This document shows, in pieces, positions 17,198 to 26,601 of a stretch of DNA of 64,000 nt (within the stretch, counting starts at the first letter, position 1; each line of letters begins with the position of its first letter). The stretch is taken from positions 1-64,000 of the forward strand of contig DLMI01000073.1 in the NCBI GenBank assembly GCA_002478145.1, written 5' to 3'. The position numbers and the translations under genes are program-made. The DNA is from Acidobacteria bacterium UBA7540. GTDB lineage: Bacteria > Acidobacteriota > Terriglobia > UBA7540. The notes beneath the pieces were generated by a model, which worked only from the letters and a program-made list of their open reading frames with translations, ran no database searches and had not been told where the DNA came from.

Positions 17198-18163
17198 ATG
17201 ATACCCGGGGCGACCACCTCCAAGTCTCAAACCTTCGAACCCGTCTATATGCGGACCTATACACGTGGTGAGCTGGCGCGTCGGGTGGCGCGGGCTCTCA
17301 AGTTACTGCAATCCTGCACTGCCTGTCCGCGAAACTGCCGGGTCAATCGTTTAGAAGACAAGTTCGCAGTCTGTAAGACGGGCCGTCATGCTGTCGTCTC
17401 CAGCCACTTTCCGCATCATGGCGAGGAAGACTGCCTGCGCGGGGGGAGAGGCTCCGGCACGATTTTCTTTACAGGCTGCAACCTGCGTTGCGTTTACTGC
17501 CAGAACTTCGACATCAGTTGGCAGGTGCGTGGCACGCCAGCGCCGCCACGCGAACTCGCCGCCATGATGCTGGAACTTCAGGCCCAGGGTTGCCATAACA
17601 TCAATTTGGTAACCCCGGAGCATGTGGTGCCGCAGATCGTGCAAGCCCTGCCTTTGGCCATTGAAGAGGGCCTGAGGCTGCCGCTCGTTTACAACACGAG
17701 TGCCTATGATTCCCTGGAGAGCCTCGCACTGCTCGACGGGCTCGTGGATATCTACATGCCCGACTTCAAATACTGGGACGCGGAAATGGCGCGGAAGTAT
17801 TCGAGAGCCCCGGACTATCCTGAGGTCGCCCGGCGCGCTATTAAGGAGATGTACCGCCAAGTCGGAAACCTGGTTATCGAGGACAATGGGCTTGCCCGAC
17901 GCGGCTTGCTCATCCGCCACCTGGTGATGCCCGAAGAAGTTGCAGGCACACGAGCCGTGATGCAGTGGATCGCGGATGAACTCTCTCCTGAAACTTACGT
18001 CAACATCATGGCCCAGTACCATCCCGCCGGGAAGGTTTCAAGATCCGACCACGCCGAAATCAACCGGCGCGTCACTCCGGCTGAATACGAGCGCGCCTTG
18101 GACGCCGCTTGGCGCGCCGGGCTGAAACGCCTTGATTCCCGGCAACCTTGCCCTTCGGGATGA
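17198..18163 (+). CDS. radical SAM protein, PflX-like
   Basis: A 321-residue iron-sulfur protein resembling pyruvate-formate-lyase-activating enzymes (COG1313, PflX type). The radical-SAM cluster motif is TGCNLRCVYCQN (CxxxCxxC) near residues 90-101. It is preceded by extra cysteines (CTACPRNCRVNRL and VCKTG) that probably hold a second cluster or zinc, as usual for this group. Substrate unknown for the whole family. The start at 17198 follows GAGAGAG; a later methionine (MRTYTRGEL) is an alternative. No glycyl-radical enzyme is nearby. Confidence 0.85.
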   Translation: MIPGATTSKSQTFEPVYMRTYTRGELARRVARALKLLQSCTACPRNCRVNRLEDKFAVCKTGRHAVVSSHFPHHGEEDCLRGGRGSGTIFFTGCNLRCVYCQNFDISWQVRGTPAPPRELAAMMLELQAQGCHNINLVTPEHVVPQIVQALPLAIEEGLRLPLVYNTSAYDSLESLALLDGLVDIYMPDFKYWDAEMARKYSRAPDYPEVARRAIKEMYRQVGNLVIEDNGLARRGLLIRHLVMPEEVAGTRAVMQWIADELSPETYVNIMAQYHPAGKVSRSDHAEINRRVTPAEYERALDAAWRAGLKRLDSRQPCPSG

Positions 18164-18228
18164 CTCTTCTGAAAAGAAGCTCGTGGGGCTTGCCAATCCG
18201 CTCCGGGTAGGTTAAGTTTGCGAGTGCA

Positions 18229-18546
18229 ATGAGAAAATCATGGGTCTTTTGGCTGGCTAATTATGCCGCCGGCATCGTAGCCGCCCTCAGCTTGGGGCTG
18301 GTCGTGTTGCTGATTGTGGCGTGGGCTAATGTTTTTACCTCACACGCCATCCTCGGAGCGGTCCTCACCGTCCTCAGTGCTTTTATCATTGCGATGCTGA
18401 TTTACGCCGTTCCTTACGTTCGGAAAAGGGCGGATGATCTGCGCCAACAGGAGCCTGAGGAATCTCTGGCTGGCTTGCTCCGGGACATGAAGCAGGTCCG
18501 CACAGAACGCGAAATGCGTGAGAAGCTTCGTGGCCGTAGGATGTAA
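18229..18546 (+). CDS. small two-helix membrane protein, hypothetical
   Basis: A 105-residue protein with two transmembrane helices (about 8-32 and 40-62) and a charged cytoplasmic tail (about 66-105) predicted helical (DDLRQQEPEESLAGLLRDMK). No recognised family. Lies between the radical SAM and VWFA genes on the same strand with 65- and 48-bp gaps, so cotranscription is possible. Confidence 0.6.
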   Translation: MRKSWVFWLANYAAGIVAALSLGLVVLLIVAWANVFTSHAILGAVLTVLSAFIIAMLIYAVPYVRKRADDLRQQEPEESLAGLLRDMKQVRTEREMREKLRGRRM

Positions 18547-18563
18547 TCTACAAAAAACCTACC

Positions 18564-18569
18564 TATAAT
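18564..18569 (+). promoter_or_regulatory. possible -10 box before the VWFA gene
   Basis: A perfect TATAAT 26 bases before the ATG at 18595. No good -35 box lies 16-18 bases upstream, so this is tentative. Confidence 0.25.
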
Positions 18570-18594
18570 GGGGAACGGCTGATCCGAGGGCAGG

Positions 18595-19539
18595 ATGATG
18601 AAGAAACCTTCCGTCGCCTTGTTTGTACTGTGGGTGCTGGTTGGATCGCTTGCAGCGCAAGAGACTGTGAGGACCTCCGGACCGGCGACGACTCAAGTTC
18701 CCACCGACAGAATCAAGGTCCGCGTTGACCTGGTCAACGTTCTCATGACAGTGACCAACAAAAAGAATCGCCTGGAGATTGATCTGGCTAAGGACGACTT
18801 CCGTGTTTTCGAGGATGCAAAGCCACAGACGATCCGTTATTTCAGCCGGGAAACGAATCTGCCCCTCCGCATCGGGGTCTTGATTGACACTTCCAGCAGC
18901 ATTCGTGACCGCCTGCGTTTCGAGCAGGAGGCCGCCATCGATTTCCTGAGCACCACACTGCGTCCCGGCAAGGACTCTGCCTTCGTGGTGGCCTTCGACG
19001 TGCGAACGCAACTGGTGCAGGATTACAGCGACGACCTGGAAAAACTCTCAGAGGCGATCCGGAGTGTACTCGCGGGCGGCGTGACCGCCCTCTATGATGC
19101 CATCTATTTCTCCTGTCGACAAAAGATGCTCATCTTTCCGCCTCCGGAGCCCTATCTCCGCCGCGTGCTGATCATCATCAGCGACGGCGAGGATAACCAG
19201 AGCGAACATACGCGCGAGGAGGCGTTGGCCATGGCGCAACGTTCCGAGGTGACCATCTTCGCGATCAGCACCAACGCCACGGGCTTGCCGGTACGCGGAG
19301 ACAAGGTTTTGCGACGCCTGGCAGAGCAAACCGGAGGCCGGGCCTTCTTCCCCTTTAAAGCCAGCGAAACGACCGCGAATTTCCAGGAGATCGCTCGTGA
19401 ACTCCGCAGCCAATATAGCTTGGCGTACATCTCCACCAACCAGGCCCACGACGGAACTTTCCGCACGATCCACATCGAACCGCTTCAGAGGAGCTTGCAG
19501 GTGCGCGCCAAGCCTGGGTACTACGCACCCTCGGAGTAG
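18595..19539 (+). CDS. secreted VWFA-related protein of the acidobacterial type
   Basis: A 314-residue exported protein with a signal peptide (about 1-21) and a von Willebrand factor A domain. The MIDAS metal site is visible as DTSSS (D98, S100, S102). A conserved stretch before it (DDFRVFEDAKPQTIRYFSRE) and the ending (YSLAYISTNQ, VRAKPGYYAPSE) match the VWFA-related domain expanded in Acidobacteria (TIGR03436). Likely a protein-interaction module; partner unknown. Two adjacent ATG codons (18595, 18598) both follow GAGGGCAGG. Confidence 0.88.
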   Translation: MMKKPSVALFVLWVLVGSLAAQETVRTSGPATTQVPTDRIKVRVDLVNVLMTVTNKKNRLEIDLAKDDFRVFEDAKPQTIRYFSRETNLPLRIGVLIDTSSSIRDRLRFEQEAAIDFLSTTLRPGKDSAFVVAFDVRTQLVQDYSDDLEKLSEAIRSVLAGGVTALYDAIYFSCRQKMLIFPPPEPYLRRVLIIISDGEDNQSEHTREEALAMAQRSEVTIFAISTNATGLPVRGDKVLRRLAEQTGGRAFFPFKASETTANFQEIARELRSQYSLAYISTNQAHDGTFRTIHIEPLQRSLQVRAKPGYYAPSE

Positions 19540-20004
19540 TCAAACACCCCTACCAAATCGTAGGCTGTTAGTGTGCCTGCGCTTGACCTATATTGTCTGA
19601 AGGAAGCACTGATTTACCACTGCCAGCCCTGCAAAATGAACAGTTGGCATTTTATCCCGAATTCCGAAATTGGAGTCGTGTGTCATCCTGAGTCCCGACT
19701 TGTCGGGACGAAGGATCTCTGCAGTTGTCTTTTGCGCTCACCAGCCGGCGAGAAACTGCGAGGATTCTTCGCTTCGCTCAGAATGACAGGCGGTGGCCTT
19801 TTCCCCTACGAATGACGAACAATCCGTATCAATGCTTATGGCGGTTTTCCGGTTCATTGCTCAGCCCCGAACTTCCCAAAGGGATATAAGTTGGTGTAAG
19901 GTGTTGTAGGGTGCTGTATTTCCGGGACCGCTATAGGGAAGCCCCGGAGGATATTTGGAATTCCGGATCAGCGAATCCGTACAAATCTAAGGAGATCATT
20001 TGAT
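19540..20004. other. spacer before the aldolase gene
   Basis: No gene visible. It holds the imperfect palindrome described at 19681-19788 and about 200 bases of ordinary upstream sequence. Confidence 0.45.
19681..19788. repeat. imperfect long palindrome, TGTCATTC family, copy 2
   Basis: The left arm starts TGTCATCCTGAGTCCCGAC and the right arm ends CGCTTCGCTCAGAATGACA. Between them GGATCTCTGCAGTT pairs loosely with AACTGCGAGGATTC. A diverged relative of the perfect copies at 14766, 21061 and 53280. Confidence 0.6.
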
Positions 20005-21033
20005 ATGCCACTCGTATCCATGCGTCAACTGCTTGACGAAGCAGCCAAGGGGGCCTATGGGGTTGGTGCTTTCAACGTCAACAACATGGAGCAGATCCAG
20101 GCGATTATGGAGGCGGCTCGCGAGACCAAGTCGCCCGCGATCGTTCAGGCCAGCCGCGGTGCACGCAGCTACTCACAGGACCGATTCCTCTATCACCTGA
20201 TGCTGGCGGCCACCGAACTCTACCCCGAAATCCCCACGGTGTTGCACCTGGACCATGGCAACAGCGTGGAGACCTGCAAATCGGCCATTGCCATGGGCTT
20301 CACCAGCGTCATGATGGATGGCTCGCTGATGCCGGACGGCAAGACGCCCTCAACCTTTGAGTACAACGTGAGGGCCACCAGCGAAGTCGTGGAGACGGCG
20401 CACTCCAAGGGCATCACCGTGGAAGGCGAAATCGGCTGTCTGGGCGGCATCGAAGACGGCCACGGCGCCGGCCTCGATGGCCTCAGCCACCTCACCGATC
20501 CCGACCAAGCGGTGGAGTTCGTTCGGCAGACTGGCGTGGACGCGCTTGCTATCGCCATCGGCACCAGCCATGGCGCTTACAAGTTCACCAAGAAGCCCAC
20601 CGGAGAAACACTCAAGATGGACCGCCTCCTCGAGATCCACAGGAGGCTGCCCAACACCCACCTTGTCATGCACGGATCGTCCAGCGTCCCCAAGGACTTG
20701 CAGGATATCATCAACCAGTACGGCGGCAAGCTGAAGCCAACCTGGGGCGTGCCCATCGAAGAAATCCAGCTCGGCATTAAGAACGGTGTGCGCAAGATCA
20801 ACGTGGACACCGACAACCGGCTGGCCATCACGGGCGCTATCCGCAAAGTCTTGTGGGAAAAGCCGGAAGAGTTCGATCCGCGCAGCTACCTGAAGCCCGC
20901 CCGCGACGCCATGAAGAAGGTCGTGGCGCAGCGCATGACGCAATTCGGCCAGGCCGGCCACGCGGGCGACTATGCGCCCCTATCGCTCGAGGAGATGGCC
21001 AAGCGGTACCGGGAACAGCGCCTCGCTGCCTAA
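20005..21033 (+). CDS. fba: fructose-bisphosphate aldolase, class II
   Basis: Zinc-dependent aldolase interconverting fructose 1,6-bisphosphate with glyceraldehyde-3-phosphate and dihydroxyacetone phosphate, in glycolysis and gluconeogenesis. 342 residues. Zinc ligands are recognisable in VLHLDHGNS (histidine), VEGEIG (glutamate), [10 protein letters not shown] and VMHGSSSVP (histidines). [15 protein letters not shown] is the phosphate-binding segment. Length and motifs fit the Calvin-cycle-type subgroup, a naming class that does not by itself imply CO2 fixation. AAGGAG lies ten bases before the ATG. Confidence 0.94.
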   Translation: MPLVSMRQLLDEAAKGAYGVGAFNVNNMEQIQAIMEAARETKSPAIVQASRGARSYSQDRFLYHLMLAATELYPEIPTVLHLDHGNSVETCKSAIAMGFTSVMMDGSLMPDGKTPSTFEYNVRATSEVVETAHSKGITVEGEIGCLGGIEDGHGAGLDGLSHLTDPDQAVEFVRQTGVDALAIAIGTSHGAYKFTKKPTGETLKMDRLLEIHRRLPNTHLVMHGSSSVPKDLQDIINQYGGKLKPTWGVPIEEIQLGIKNGVRKINVDTDNRLAITGAIRKVLWEKPEEFDPRSYLKPARDAMKKVVAQRMTQFGQAGHAGDYAPLSLEEMAKRYREQRLAA

Positions 21034-21060
21034 CAAACAACCCTGTCATCCCGACAACGC

Positions 21061-21145
21061 TGTCATTCCGAGCGAAGCGAGGAATCTGGCACTGAAAAAA
21101 TGCTGTCATTCCAGAGCGAGATTCCTCGCTTCGCTCGGAATGACA
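21061..21145. repeat. long inverted repeat, TGTCATTCCGAGCG family, copy 3
   Basis: Perfect 27-bp arms (21061-21087 and 21119-21145) starting TGTCATTCCGAGCGAAGCGA. Compared with copies 1 and 5, GCGCAGCG is replaced by GCGAAGCG in one arm and by the matching change in the other. It lies 27 bp after fba. Confidence 0.75.
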
Positions 21146-21186
21146 GGCTAGACGAGTTTATCAGATGGACCGGGGCTGGTTGCCTT

Positions 21187-21612
21187 CTACTGGGGATTCG
21201 AGCCCCCGCTTGGCTGGTGCCCTTGCATGTGCCCGCGCCCGTGCTGCGGCATCTCGTCAAACGTCTTTTTCTGATCGTCGTTGAGCACGTCGCGAATCTT
21301 CTTGTTGCTGTCTTCGTACGTGCTCCTCATCTTGCTCCTTCTGTCCTGTTCTGAAAGAGAGGTGTCGGAACGAAGGCTTTGCATCTTCTGATGCCTGTCT
21401 TCAAGGATAGGCTTTATCTGGCCCTTCTGATCGTCGGTGAGCTTCAGCGCCTTATCCAGCCTTTGGAGTTCCTCATCGGGGCTCATCTGATGCCCTCGAC
21501 CCATATGCTCGCCGGATGGGCCGGCCTGCGCACTGGCCTGAACTCCACACAATGCCACTCCTAAAACGAGCAACCCACTCGCTGCAATTGTAAGCAACCG
21601 TTTGTACATCAT
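21187..21612 (-). CDS. Spy/CpxP-like periplasmic protein
   Basis: A 141-residue exported helical protein. A signal peptide (RLLTIAASGLLVLGVALCG) is followed by a region with two LTxxQ-type motifs (LKLTDDQKGQIKPIL and VLNDDQKKTFDEM), the signature of Spy/CpxP chaperone-like proteins. The C-terminus is rich in His, Gly and Met, which might bind metal. Four ATG codons stand in a row at 21618, 21615, 21612 and 21609, directly after AGGAGG. The third gives ideal spacing and is chosen here. Probably an envelope-stress or metal-related factor, by analogy only. Confidence 0.72.
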   Translation of the reverse strand: MMYKRLLTIAASGLLVLGVALCGVQASAQAGPSGEHMGRGHQMSPDEELQRLDKALKLTDDQKGQIKPILEDRHQKMQSLRSDTSLSEQDRRSKMRSTYEDSNKKIRDVLNDDQKKTFDEMPQHGRGHMQGHQPSGGSNPQ

Positions 21613-21759
21613 CATCATCCTCCTAGAAGAAATCCTGCCATAGAAAGGGGACGTATGAGTGTCGAATTAGGTTTCACCGAACTGGGCAATTAGTTGCCGG
21701 CAGAAACCCGCGGGCGACCGGTGCCCACGCGCAGGGATGGGCCGTCATCCGCGCCATCG

Positions 21760-22434
21760 CTACGGTCTACAGAGTGAGGGGAACTGCTTCTGAAGTTTTC
21801 GCAGCTTGGGCAGATCGTTGTTAACGATATAGGGGTTGTCGGGATGGAGCGCGAGGAAATTCTGGTGATACGCCTCGGCGGGGTAAAAAGCCTGGAGAGG
21901 GACAACTTGGGTCACAATCGGCTTTCGGAAAACCCTGGCGTTGTTTAGTTGGTTGATGTAGGCCAGAGCAATCTGCTTCTGGTCCTCATTGGAATAGAAG
22001 ATCACCGAGCGATACTGAGTTCCCGAATCCGGGCCCTGACGATTCAGTTCGGTCGGATCATGTGCCACCGAGAAGAAGAGCCTGAGCAAATCGGCGTACG
22101 AGATCTTTGATGGATCATAGGTGATCTTCACCGACTCGGCGTGCCCCGTCCTGCCCGCACTCACAACCTCGTATTTCGCGGTCGCCGCGCTTCCCCCTGA
22201 ATAGCCTGCAACCACGCTTTTAACACCCTTCACGTGCTCGAACACGGCGTCCACACCCCAGAAGCACCCACCGGCGAGAACCGCCGTCTGTTTACCCTCG
22301 GCTGCTGAGGACGGAGGCCCTCCCGCAAAGGCTGGAACCTGACCACGTGCTGTGCTGGACGCGGCCGCACCGAATAGAGAAAGAATGAGCAGGCATCTGA
22401 GAAACCGGAAGCGGTTTACGCTAAAGTTCGACAC
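21760..22434 (-). CDS. msrA: peptide-methionine (S)-S-oxide reductase, exported
   Basis: Repairs oxidised methionine (S-epimer) in proteins. The active-site motif GGCFWGVDAVF holds the catalytic cysteine. GYSGG, the GHAESVKITYDP region and YHQNFL are family-conserved. Ahead of the enzyme domain is a signal-like segment (FLRCLLILSLFGAAASS), so it should act in the periplasm. The start is GTG at 22434, six bases after GGAGGT (22441-22446). An ATG 30 bases upstream lacks a ribosome site. 224 residues. No msrB is adjacent. Confidence 0.9.
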   Translation of the reverse strand: MSNFSVNRFRFLRCLLILSLFGAAASSTARGQVPAFAGGPPSSAAEGKQTAVLAGGCFWGVDAVFEHVKGVKSVVAGYSGGSAATAKYEVVSAGRTGHAESVKITYDPSKISYADLLRLFFSVAHDPTELNRQGPDSGTQYRSVIFYSNEDQKQIALAYINQLNNARVFRKPIVTQVVPLQAFYPAEAYHQNFLALHPDNPYIVNNDLPKLRKLQKQFPSLCRP

Positions 22435-22707
22435 GGTTGGACCTCCGCATTTCGATTCATGCACTTGGGGATGGTTTCATGATTCGCCCTCGTACCCCTC
22501 GCACCTTCATTTGATGGCGAAATCGCCGCAAAGTTTCGCGGGCAGGAGCCGGTCCGGTCCCTGGCGGGAAAACTAACCGCCTCTACCTCTGAAATTTGGA
22601 ATCTGCGACCTGAATTTGCCCTCAGAGGCTCTCAGAAACCAGACTCTGCGCCAACTGGCTGCTGACCCTGACTCCTGACTCCTGGCTATGCGCCTCGGTT
22701 CCCCAGA

Positions 22708-25131
22708 CTATCGGGCTGGCACTTCCACCAGCACCAAGCGCTGAAGGCTTGAGGGGTTGGTAATACTGGCGCGGAACAACTGATCCGCCTTGGAAGTGAA
22801 GACGATCCGTTCTTCTTGCTCAACCGCCTGGGGCGAAGGGAACACCTTCTGTACGTTGAATGCAAAGCCGATCTCATATCCGCCCGTAAATTTTCCGCCG
22901 TCGAAGAACGACACGGGAATGGCGAGGTCGCCCGAGTAGCCGTGGGCGGTCTTCTTCCAGGCGCTCTTGATCTCTCGGCTGTAATCATGCTTCCGGGGCC
23001 GAAGTGGCAAATAATCCTCGTCGGAGAAAACGCTCGGCTTCACTTCCTTGAAATCGCCTGGGCTGAACCAAAGCGAGTATTCATCGCCTGCCGGGCGGAC
23101 GGCCAGGAAGTTCTTTTGGAAAGCTGTTTCCAAGGCGATCTCGAACCCGTCTCCCTTCTCGATGCCACGCTCGAAGAAGGGCTGATAGAGCTCGGGGTTG
23201 GTAACGTCCACTCCCACATAGAGGTAGTCATCGTCCCACGCTAAAGCCACGCGCGCCGACAATTGCGCCGGCCCTTTCCAGAGGTTCGTTCCCGCCCGGA
23301 TTTTCGAGGCGTTGTCGAACACGTACAGTTGCCCGTTCTCCCACTTCCTAAAATCCCCGTCGATGTTCGGCGTTGCGGCCAACCTGGGTGCGGTTAACAA
23401 ATCATAGTCCTCCCGCCAGCGGAGCCTTCCGTCCGCTAAGCGCAGAAAGGCCGGATCAGCCGAAACCTCGGCCAGGCGTTCGCGGGTCTTTTTCGGGAAG
23501 GGAGAGATTTCCGTGACCAGTTTTTCAAGGCGCGGTTGGCTGCGAAGTGGTCCCAAGGCCGAATCAAGCTGGGCAATACCTGAATCGACTTTGGCGACAT
23601 CAATGGGGTAGCGGCGTTCAAGGAACAGCGGGGTGAAAATGTTCTCATCCCACCAGTAGTCACCATAGGTTTTTAGAAAGGTCGCCAGGAGTTGGGAGGC
23701 ATTCTTCCCGAACTGGCTTTCGACGGCATGTCGCTGAGACTTCGCCGGATCGTAAGCCTGTGAATTCCACAAGTAGTCGGCGACGGTCTCGAGCGCGATC
23801 ATCGAGGCGTGGGATTGATTCATAGGGTTGGAGATGAGTCCTTCCACTGCCACCGGCAAGTTCGCATCCCGGTTGCGCACTGGGCCGAGAAACACCCGCC
23901 AGCGGCGCTCATCGTTGACGGGGAAGTTATCCCAAAGCAGCGGCTTGCGCCCGAGAAACCGGCCCCACTCCCGCGCCTGGGCGACAGTGATGGCCGGTGA
24001 CGCGACCTCCGTGCCGGTCCACACGATATTCACGCCGGGATTTACTCCGGCCCCCAGTTCCTTTATGTAATCGCGGCTGCCCCACTCGTTGGTGTAAACG
24101 GTGGGCGTAACCGTTAGCCGGTTCTCCGGAGATTGCGATTTGAGGTGCCGGTACAGCCTGTTGACCAGGTAAACGTGCGCCTCGGCCAGAGTCTTGAAGC
24201 GCGCCTGATCCACCGGATTTTGAAGCTCCTGGGGAACGTCATCCAGGAAGAGGGCGTAACAGGAAACACCTAGCTTGCCGACACTCTCAGGCTTGCTGGT
24301 GAGGGCACGAAAATCTTCGTCGCTCGCGTAGGTCATGGAAAGGCCCGGGCTGATCGCAAAACAAAAGTCCACAAAGTTGGCATGGGACGCCTTGACCAAC
24401 TCCGCAAGACGCTTCATTTCATCCGCTGGATAAGGGTCGCGCCACAGCTTGCGATGATAGGGGTCGTCCTTGGGCGCGTAATAGTAAACGTTCATGCCGT
24501 GCTGGCCTTCGAAACGCAAGATGTCGACCCGGTCCTGGTGGGACCAAGGGACACCGTAAAATCCCTCGACGATGCCGCGCTCAGGAAACGATGGATAGTC
24601 TGAAATGACCACCTCAGCGCCCCCTCTTTCCACGCGAATCGCCTGAGGGCGAGGCACCAGATTGGAGGGCAAGCTGGAGGGCCAAATCACCAGCAAATCG
24701 GGAACCCGCAGCAAGGCGTGATGAAACCCCGCTGCGCCGGCTGCCGTAATGCGCAGCCGATTCGGCACAGAAGCGCGAGGGTAGGAGGCTTCCAGGACAT
24801 AGCCTTCGCGCGCCAATTCGCGCGTCGACTCCGTAGGAAGAGCTCCGCCCTCAGACCTCAAGGCCTTCACAAAGGAGTTAATGTTCTGTTCCTCGTGGAG
24901 CTCGATGACCAGGTTCCCCGGGTGCAAACGGTAGCGCTCCGCCTGGCCTGGACTGGGGAAGAACCGGATCAAAGCCTGGTCCCGCGCCGCCAAGGCTTCA
25001 AGCTGACGCAGAATTCTGGCATCAACCCCCGGCGGCGCGGCCACAGCCCAGGTGTGATCTCGACGGGCAGCGCCCAAAAGTTGCGCGACCGAAAGCAAGA
25101 ACGTCCCCAAGATCATGAAAGCGATGCGCAT
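22708..25131 (-). CDS. GH84-type beta-N-acetylglucosaminidase with C-terminal CBM9-like domain
   Basis: An exported 807-residue glycoside hydrolase removing terminal GlcNAc. A signal peptide (about 1-20) and an N-terminal alpha/beta domain precede the barrel. The barrel opens with RGIVEGFYGVPW and contains MNVYYYAPKDDPYHR and LFLDDVP. The adjacent aspartates (D297, D298) are the substrate-assisted catalytic pair of GH84. A C-terminal beta domain (about 600-800, DDDYLYVGVDVTNPE, GDGFEIALET) resembles CBM9-type carbohydrate-binding modules. The start at 25131 follows AGGAAGGA. Downstream of the GH18 gene on the same strand; together they suggest amino-sugar polymer breakdown. Confidence 0.85.
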   Translation of the reverse strand: MRIAFMILGTFLLSVAQLLGAARRDHTWAVAAPPGVDARILRQLEALAARDQALIRFFPSPGQAERYRLHPGNLVIELHEEQNINSFVKALRSEGGALPTESTRELAREGYVLEASYPRASVPNRLRITAAGAAGFHHALLRVPDLLVIWPSSLPSNLVPRPQAIRVERGGAEVVISDYPSFPERGIVEGFYGVPWSHQDRVDILRFEGQHGMNVYYYAPKDDPYHRKLWRDPYPADEMKRLAELVKASHANFVDFCFAISPGLSMTYASDEDFRALTSKPESVGKLGVSCYALFLDDVPQELQNPVDQARFKTLAEAHVYLVNRLYRHLKSQSPENRLTVTPTVYTNEWGSRDYIKELGAGVNPGVNIVWTGTEVASPAITVAQAREWGRFLGRKPLLWDNFPVNDERRWRVFLGPVRNRDANLPVAVEGLISNPMNQSHASMIALETVADYLWNSQAYDPAKSQRHAVESQFGKNASQLLATFLKTYGDYWWDENIFTPLFLERRYPIDVAKVDSGIAQLDSALGPLRSQPRLEKLVTEISPFPKKTRERLAEVSADPAFLRLADGRLRWREDYDLLTAPRLAATPNIDGDFRKWENGQLYVFDNASKIRAGTNLWKGPAQLSARVALAWDDDYLYVGVDVTNPELYQPFFERGIEKGDGFEIALETAFQKNFLAVRPAGDEYSLWFSPGDFKEVKPSVFSDEDYLPLRPRKHDYSREIKSAWKKTAHGYSGDLAIPVSFFDGGKFTGGYEIGFAFNVQKVFPSPQAVEQEERIVFTSKADQLFRASITNPSSLQRLVLVEVPAR

Positions 25132-25347
25132 GGTGTCCTTCCTGCCTGGGTTTTCATTGCTGACTGCCGACCGCCGATTGGCGAATGACCCGCCGCGGCG
25201 GGCTGATTGTCGATTGAACAAACGGCGTTGGAGCCTACAGCCCTCTCCCTTGGGGAGAGGGTGCCCGAGGGACGAGGGCGGGTGAGGAGTCTCTTGGCGC
25301 TATCCCCCTCAAACCCGCCGGGCTTCCATGCGCGCAAGAGGTGCCCG

Positions 25348-26601
25348 TCAGCGGTTCCCACCCCCCTGGGCGGCGTGAGTTCCAGACCGGTGGGGGCGGC
25401 GCTTTTGGTCTCGCTGCCCGGTTCGGTCCTGCACAGACGCCAGAGTCCAGAATTTGGGGTCCTCAAATCCCAATCGCCACGCCGCAAACCCTCGAAGATG
25501 ATATTTCTGCATCAATTCCAATTTCGCTTCCAGGCTGATGCTGTCTTCATACCAGCCGGTATGTAGACCGGAGTCGCTGCTGTACTGGAACCATGGCGTG
25601 CGCCACCGTTCGTCCCAGAGGCGTTCGACGCTCAACTGCTCAATCTGATTCTGTGCTTCCGCAAAAGGCAGGGTTCGCGCCGAAGTTACGTCGCCACTTT
25701 GTATCCACTCCCTGCCGTAGAAAGGGATGCCGAGCAGGATCTTCCGGCAGGGCACGCGCGCGGCGGCGTATTCGAGGGCAGCCTTGACCCAGTCGTAACC
25801 CGCCACCGGTCCGGGAGGAGTGGTGCTGTTGTGGTGGTCGTAGGTCATCAGTGTCATGAAGTCAACCACCCGGCCGAGGGCGCGGAAATCGTAAGGGGCT
25901 CCCCACTCGCCACTGTGGAATTCCTGTGAGGGATCGGAATCGGGGTAGACATCGGAGAAACGCGGAACCACGGCGATGCTGAGCAGCCTGCCGTCCCTGT
26001 GCAGCCGTGCGGCCGCACGCTGCACAAACTGGGTGTAGTAGCTCTTGTCCTCGGGATCGATGTACTCCAGGTCGAGCTGCCAGCCTACAAAATTATCGCG
26101 CTTGGCAAGATAGGCCAGGTAAGTCACGGCCCGTTGCTGGGCCTTGGCACTGCGAAGCAGGGCGCTGGCCGCGCCCCGGTCAAAGCCTGGATTGACGACC
26201 AGAGGCATGACTGGAACCTTGGCCCGCCTTGCAGTTTCCAGGATTTCGGAAGGAACCTCGCCGTGCACGAAACCCTCGCTATCCACCCAAAACGACTGGG
26301 GAGCAACTAGGGTCATCTGCGAAGCATGCTCCTCCAAAGACTTGACGCCGCGTGAGTCCGGGGAATAGTAATACATCGACAGCGGACGAGCCCCCAGAAC
26401 GCGCCAGCGCGCCCTAACCGAGGTTGCCGCGGGCTTGGCGACGGGCTTCGAGGCGACGCTTGGTTTCTGGGCCGCCGCCAGGTTGGCAAATGCCAATACG
26501 AGCAGCGCCATCACTGGCAATAACGGCGTAGCGCCGCCCTTCAGAGCTTGCCCTGAGCGCAGCGAAGGGGCGACACGCGTGGGCTCCGGTGCATCGATCA
26601 C
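25348..26601 (-). CDS. GH18-family glycosidase, secreted
   Basis: A chitinase-fold hydrolase resembling YaaH/SleL-type peptidoglycan or chitin hydrolases. The catalytic segment reads FVGWQLDLEYIDPED, with D177 and the acid E179 of the DxxDxDxE-like motif. FMTLMTYDHH and GIPFYGREW are further GH18 landmarks. The start is uncertain. A GTG at 26601 overlaps the permease stop (GTGA), implying coupling; the first ATG is at 26511, just before the hydrophobic signal ALLVLAFANLAAAQ. Between them the reading SLRSGQALKGGATP looks translated from a repeat. Neither start has a good ribosome site. The C-terminus (QRDQKRRPHRSG) is basic and atypical. Confidence 0.8.
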   Translation of the reverse strand: MIDAPEPTRVAPSLRSGQALKGGATPLLPVMALLVLAFANLAAAQKPSVASKPVAKPAATSVRARWRVLGARPLSMYYYSPDSRGVKSLEEHASQMTLVAPQSFWVDSEGFVHGEVPSEILETARRAKVPVMPLVVNPGFDRGAASALLRSAKAQQRAVTYLAYLAKRDNFVGWQLDLEYIDPEDKSYYTQFVQRAAARLHRDGRLLSIAVVPRFSDVYPDSDPSQEFHSGEWGAPYDFRALGRVVDFMTLMTYDHHNSTTPPGPVAGYDWVKAALEYAAARVPCRKILLGIPFYGREWIQSGDVTSARTLPFAEAQNQIEQLSVERLWDERWRTPWFQYSSDSGLHTGWYEDSISLEAKLELMQKYHLRGFAAWRLGFEDPKFWTLASVQDRTGQRDQKRRPHRSGTHAAQGGGNR

